DNA of 6,384 nt, taken from NCBI GenBank assembly GCA_017501125.1, contig JAFVXN010000139.1, positions 1 to 6,384 of the forward strand, written 5' to 3'. The DNA is from Clostridia bacterium. Its GTDB lineage: Bacteria; Bacillota; Clostridia; Christensenellales; Borkfalkiaceae. How positions within the stretch are numbered: position 1 is the first letter of the stretch; each line of letters starts with the position of its first letter. Under the pieces are notes generated by a model. That model was not told where the DNA came from and did no database searches. It was given only the letters and a program-made list of their open reading frames with translations. Made by a program: the position numbers and the translations under genes. Below, piece after piece: positions 4,811 through 6,384 of the stretch.

Positions 4811-5953
4811 ATGAAAGAAATTTCGCTCATCGGTTCGACGGGCTCGATAGGAAGGCAGGCACTTTCCGTCGTCGCGCGTTATCCTGAAAAATTCAAAATA
4901 GCGGCGTTGGTCGCCCATTCTTCCGCGGAGGAATTTTTGGCGCAGGTGGAAAAATTCCGTCCGCAATTCGCCGCGCTCGTTGACGAGAGGGCGGCAAAAA
5001 GTATCGCGGATAGTATCCCCGACGGCGTCCGCTTCGCCTACGGCGAAGAGGCGGCGGTGGAAGGGGTCTGCTACGGGGATACGGCGCTCGTAGCCGCGAC
5101 GGGTTTTGCTGGGCTGAAATATTCCTTACGCGCAGTAGCGGAGGGCAAAAATCTCGCGCTTGCCAACAAGGAAACGTTGGTTTGCGGTGGGGAACTCGTG
5201 ATGGGAAAAGTCAAGGCGGCAGGGGTGGATTTGACCCCTATCGACAGCGAGCACTCCGCCCTTTGGCAGGCGCTCAATTTCCGCAAAGACGCCCCCTTTG
5301 ATAAGTTGATTATCACGGCAAGCGGCGGACCTTTTTACGGGAAAACGCAAGCCGAACTCGAAAAAGTGACGGCGGCGGACGCCCTCAAACACCCTACGTG
5401 GAAGATGGGCGCAAAGATTACGATTGATAGCGCGACTTTGCTCAACAAGGGGTTTGAGGTCATCGAGGCGAAGTGGCTGTACGACACTACGCCCGATAAA
5501 ATCACGACGGTGGTGCAACCTGAGAGCATTATCCACTCGATGGTGCAGTTTGCCGACGGGTGCGTGATGGCGCAGATGAGTTATCCCACGATGGAACTCC
5601 CCATACAGTTGGCGCTCACTTATCCGGAACGGCTGGATTGCGGCTTAAAACCGCTGGATTTTGCAAGCCTTGGGCAAATCCGTTTCTTGCCCTTAAACAG
5701 GGCGGATTTCCCTTGCTACGACCTTGCGTTGACGGCGCTGGAAAGGGGGGACAATTACCCTTGTGCGCTCAACGGCGCAGGCGAGGTGGCGGTTGGCGCC
5801 TTCTTAAAAGGCAGGATAGGATTTACGAAGATTCAAGAGGCGATTGCCTACGCGCTGGACAGGACGGAGCGGGCAAAAATCGTCGATTATAAGACGGCGA
5901 AAGACACGGACGAGCGTGCACGCGCGCTTGCGTTTGAGTGGATAAATAAATGA
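4811..5953 (+). CDS. dxr: 1-deoxy-D-xylulose 5-phosphate reductoisomerase
   Basis: DXR rearranges and reduces 1-deoxyxylulose 5-phosphate with NADPH to 2-C-methyl-D-erythritol 4-phosphate, the committed step of the MEP isoprenoid pathway and the target of fosmidomycin. Its 380 residues are typical. The Rossmann nucleotide motif GSTGSIG is at 8-14 and LANKETLV at 117-124. PIDSEHSA (143-150) carries metal ligands Asp145 and Glu147; Glu216 in NKGFEVIEAKWL (212-223) is the third. Also present are ITASGGPF (168-175), HPTWKMGAKITIDSATL (194-210), QPESIIHSMVQ (236-246) and MSYPTMELPIQLAL (256-269). The late motif usually reading NAANEVAV is NGAGEVAV (321-328), away from the metal site. GAAGGA (4799-4804) supports the ATG. 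Tandem stops TGA TAA end the gene. Downstream isoprenoids feed UppS in the same cluster. It lies just beyond an intrinsic terminator. Confidence 0.98.
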   Translation: MKEISLIGSTGSIGRQALSVVARYPEKFKIAALVAHSSAEEFLAQVEKFRPQFAALVDERAAKSIADSIPDGVRFAYGEEAAVEGVCYGDTALVAATGFAGLKYSLRAVAEGKNLALANKETLVCGGELVMGKVKAAGVDLTPIDSEHSALWQALNFRKDAPFDKLIITASGGPFYGKTQAELEKVTAADALKHPTWKMGAKITIDSATLLNKGFEVIEAKWLYDTTPDKITTVVQPESIIHSMVQFADGCVMAQMSYPTMELPIQLALTYPERLDCGLKPLDFASLGQIRFLPLNRADFPCYDLALTALERGDNYPCALNGAGEVAVGAFLKGRIGFTKIQEAIAYALDRTERAKIVDYKTAKDTDERARALAFEWINK

Positions 5954-5969
5954 TAAAGCAGGTATCGGT

Positions 5970-6296
5970 TTGAGTAATTTGTTGATGACTTTCTTGGACA
6001 TGTTGTCCAAAATAGGCGGTGTCCTCGCCGCGATATTGATGTTGCTATTGATGGTGACGGTGCACGAATTCGGGCACTATATCGCAGGCAAGGCGCTCGG
6101 TTTCAAAATCACGGAATTTGCCGTCGGTTTCGGGCCCGCCATCTTCAAAAAGAGGAGCAAAAAGACGGGGGAGAAATTTTCCGTCCGCTTGTTGCCTTTG
6201 GGCGGTTTTTGCGCCTTTGACGGGGAGGACGACGACGAGGAATACGGCGGATATTACGAGAACTTGAAAAAGCAAAAAGAAGGTGCGACGGGGTAG
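5970..6296 (+). CDS. rseP: Site-2 intramembrane zinc metalloprotease, N-terminal part only (broken at a junction)
   Basis: RseP/RasP proteases cut anti-sigma factors and leftover signal peptides within the membrane. The fragment has a hydrophobic segment (about residues 16-31) running into the zinc motif HEFGH (His32, Glu33, His36), then AGKALGFKITEFAVGFGP, the K-rich loop, SVRLLPLGGF and an acidic stretch GEDDDEEYGG, all as in Bacillota homologues. The frame stops at TAG 6294-6296 after 108 codons. Family members exceed 330 residues, so the PDZ domain and the second catalytic motif (LDG) are missing. The stop is formed by foreign sequence joined at about 6285-6293, so true rseP coding supports only to about 6290. 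The longest start is TTG 5970 with a weak CAGGT upstream; ATG 5985 or ATG 6000 are alternatives. The 16-bp gap to dxr indicates one operon, as in other Bacillota. Confidence 0.9.
   Translation: MSNLLMTFLDMLSKIGGVLAAILMLLLMVTVHEFGHYIAGKALGFKITEFAVGFGPAIFKKRSKKTGEKFSVRLLPLGGFCAFDGEDDDEEYGGYYENLKKQKEGATG
6285..6293. other. Junction joining rseP to an inverted rmlA/rfbA fragment
   Basis: Left of about 6290 the + strand reads as RseP; right of about 6290 the - strand reads as RmlA. Both similarities end within the same few bases (GCGACGGGG), which may be a short shared sequence. The position makes a chimeric assembly join near a contig end likely, but an inversion or deletion in the cell cannot be excluded from sequence alone. 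Confidence 0.8.
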
Positions 6297-6384
6297 AAGT
6301 AAAGACCTACTACGGCATAGTTGGACTTGGGTTGTGCGGGCTTTTCCTCGATGGAGAGGCAGTTGCCTTCCTTGTCGAACTCTG
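6290..6384 (-). CDS. rfbA: Glucose-1-phosphate thymidylyltransferase, internal fragment
   Basis: RmlA/RfbA converts glucose 1-phosphate and dTTP to dTDP-glucose, the first step of dTDP-L-rhamnose synthesis for surface polysaccharides. Reading the - strand from the window edge (codons from 6382 downwards) gives about 31 residues: EFDKEGNCLSIEEKP, then AQPKSNYAVVGLYFYP. This is the highly conserved EEKP...PKSNYAV.GLYFY block of the family, whose Glu-Lys pair contacts the sugar phosphate. The family usually continues Y(D/P)N..VVE; here the next codons give VAPSFCFFKFS and a stop, which is simply rseP read backwards. Both ends are therefore missing: the N-terminal part beyond the window, the C-terminal part at the junction. 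There is no link to the housekeeping cluster. The identification rests on one short but very distinctive stretch. Confidence 0.85.

Noticed and set aside
1..6384. CRISPR array, insertion sequence, tRNA or rRNA
   Set aside because: No regularly spaced direct repeats, transposase motifs, tRNA-like cloverleaf or rRNA sequence were seen in the window.

Overview
The window carries one of the most conserved housekeeping blocks in bacteria, all on the + strand: rpsB (3' part) - tsf - pyrH - frr - uppS - cdsA - dxr - rseP (5' part). The order frr-uppS-cdsA-dxr-rseP is the one known from Bacillota such as Bacillus subtilis; E. coli has dxr before uppS/cdsA. With AGGAGG-type ribosome-binding sites, use of the MEP isoprenoid pathway and a base composition near half G+C, this suggests an uncultured Clostridia-like member of Bacillota. 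I infer this from gene order and protein motifs, not from a phylogeny. The fragmentary ends look like those of a metagenomic contig.

Layout. Positions 1-1298 hold ribosomal protein S2 (C-terminal part) and elongation factor Ts, closed by a strong intrinsic terminator (1311-1339). Positions 1340-1669 contain no credible gene but are dense in structure: a GC-rich hairpin, a second terminator-like hairpin, an AT-rich palindrome, a long two-part hairpin, two overlapping candidate promoters (the downstream one an extended -10, TGGTATAAT) and a short leader hairpin just before pyrH. Positions 1670-4731 hold pyrH, frr, uppS and cdsA, tightly spaced and probably cotranscribed from that promoter region. 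A second strong terminator (4743-4781) separates them from dxr and rseP, although no convincing promoter is visible between it and dxr.

Together the genes cover translation (S2, EF-Ts, ribosome recycling factor), UTP/CTP supply (UMP kinase), and membrane and wall precursors: DXR makes MEP for isoprenoids, UppS builds the undecaprenyl carrier lipid, and CdsA uses CTP to make CDP-diacylglycerol. RseP is an intramembrane protease.

The main anomaly is at the right end. The rseP frame stops after 108 codons, far short of the family. From about 6290 to the window end the opposite strand encodes a clear internal piece of RmlA/RfbA (glucose-1-phosphate thymidylyltransferase). Two unrelated genes are therefore joined at about 6285-6293. 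A chimeric assembly or contig-end artefact is the likeliest cause, with a genuine rearrangement as the alternative. I found no CRISPR array, transposase, tRNA, rRNA or clearly new system; the rest is a well-known gene cluster.
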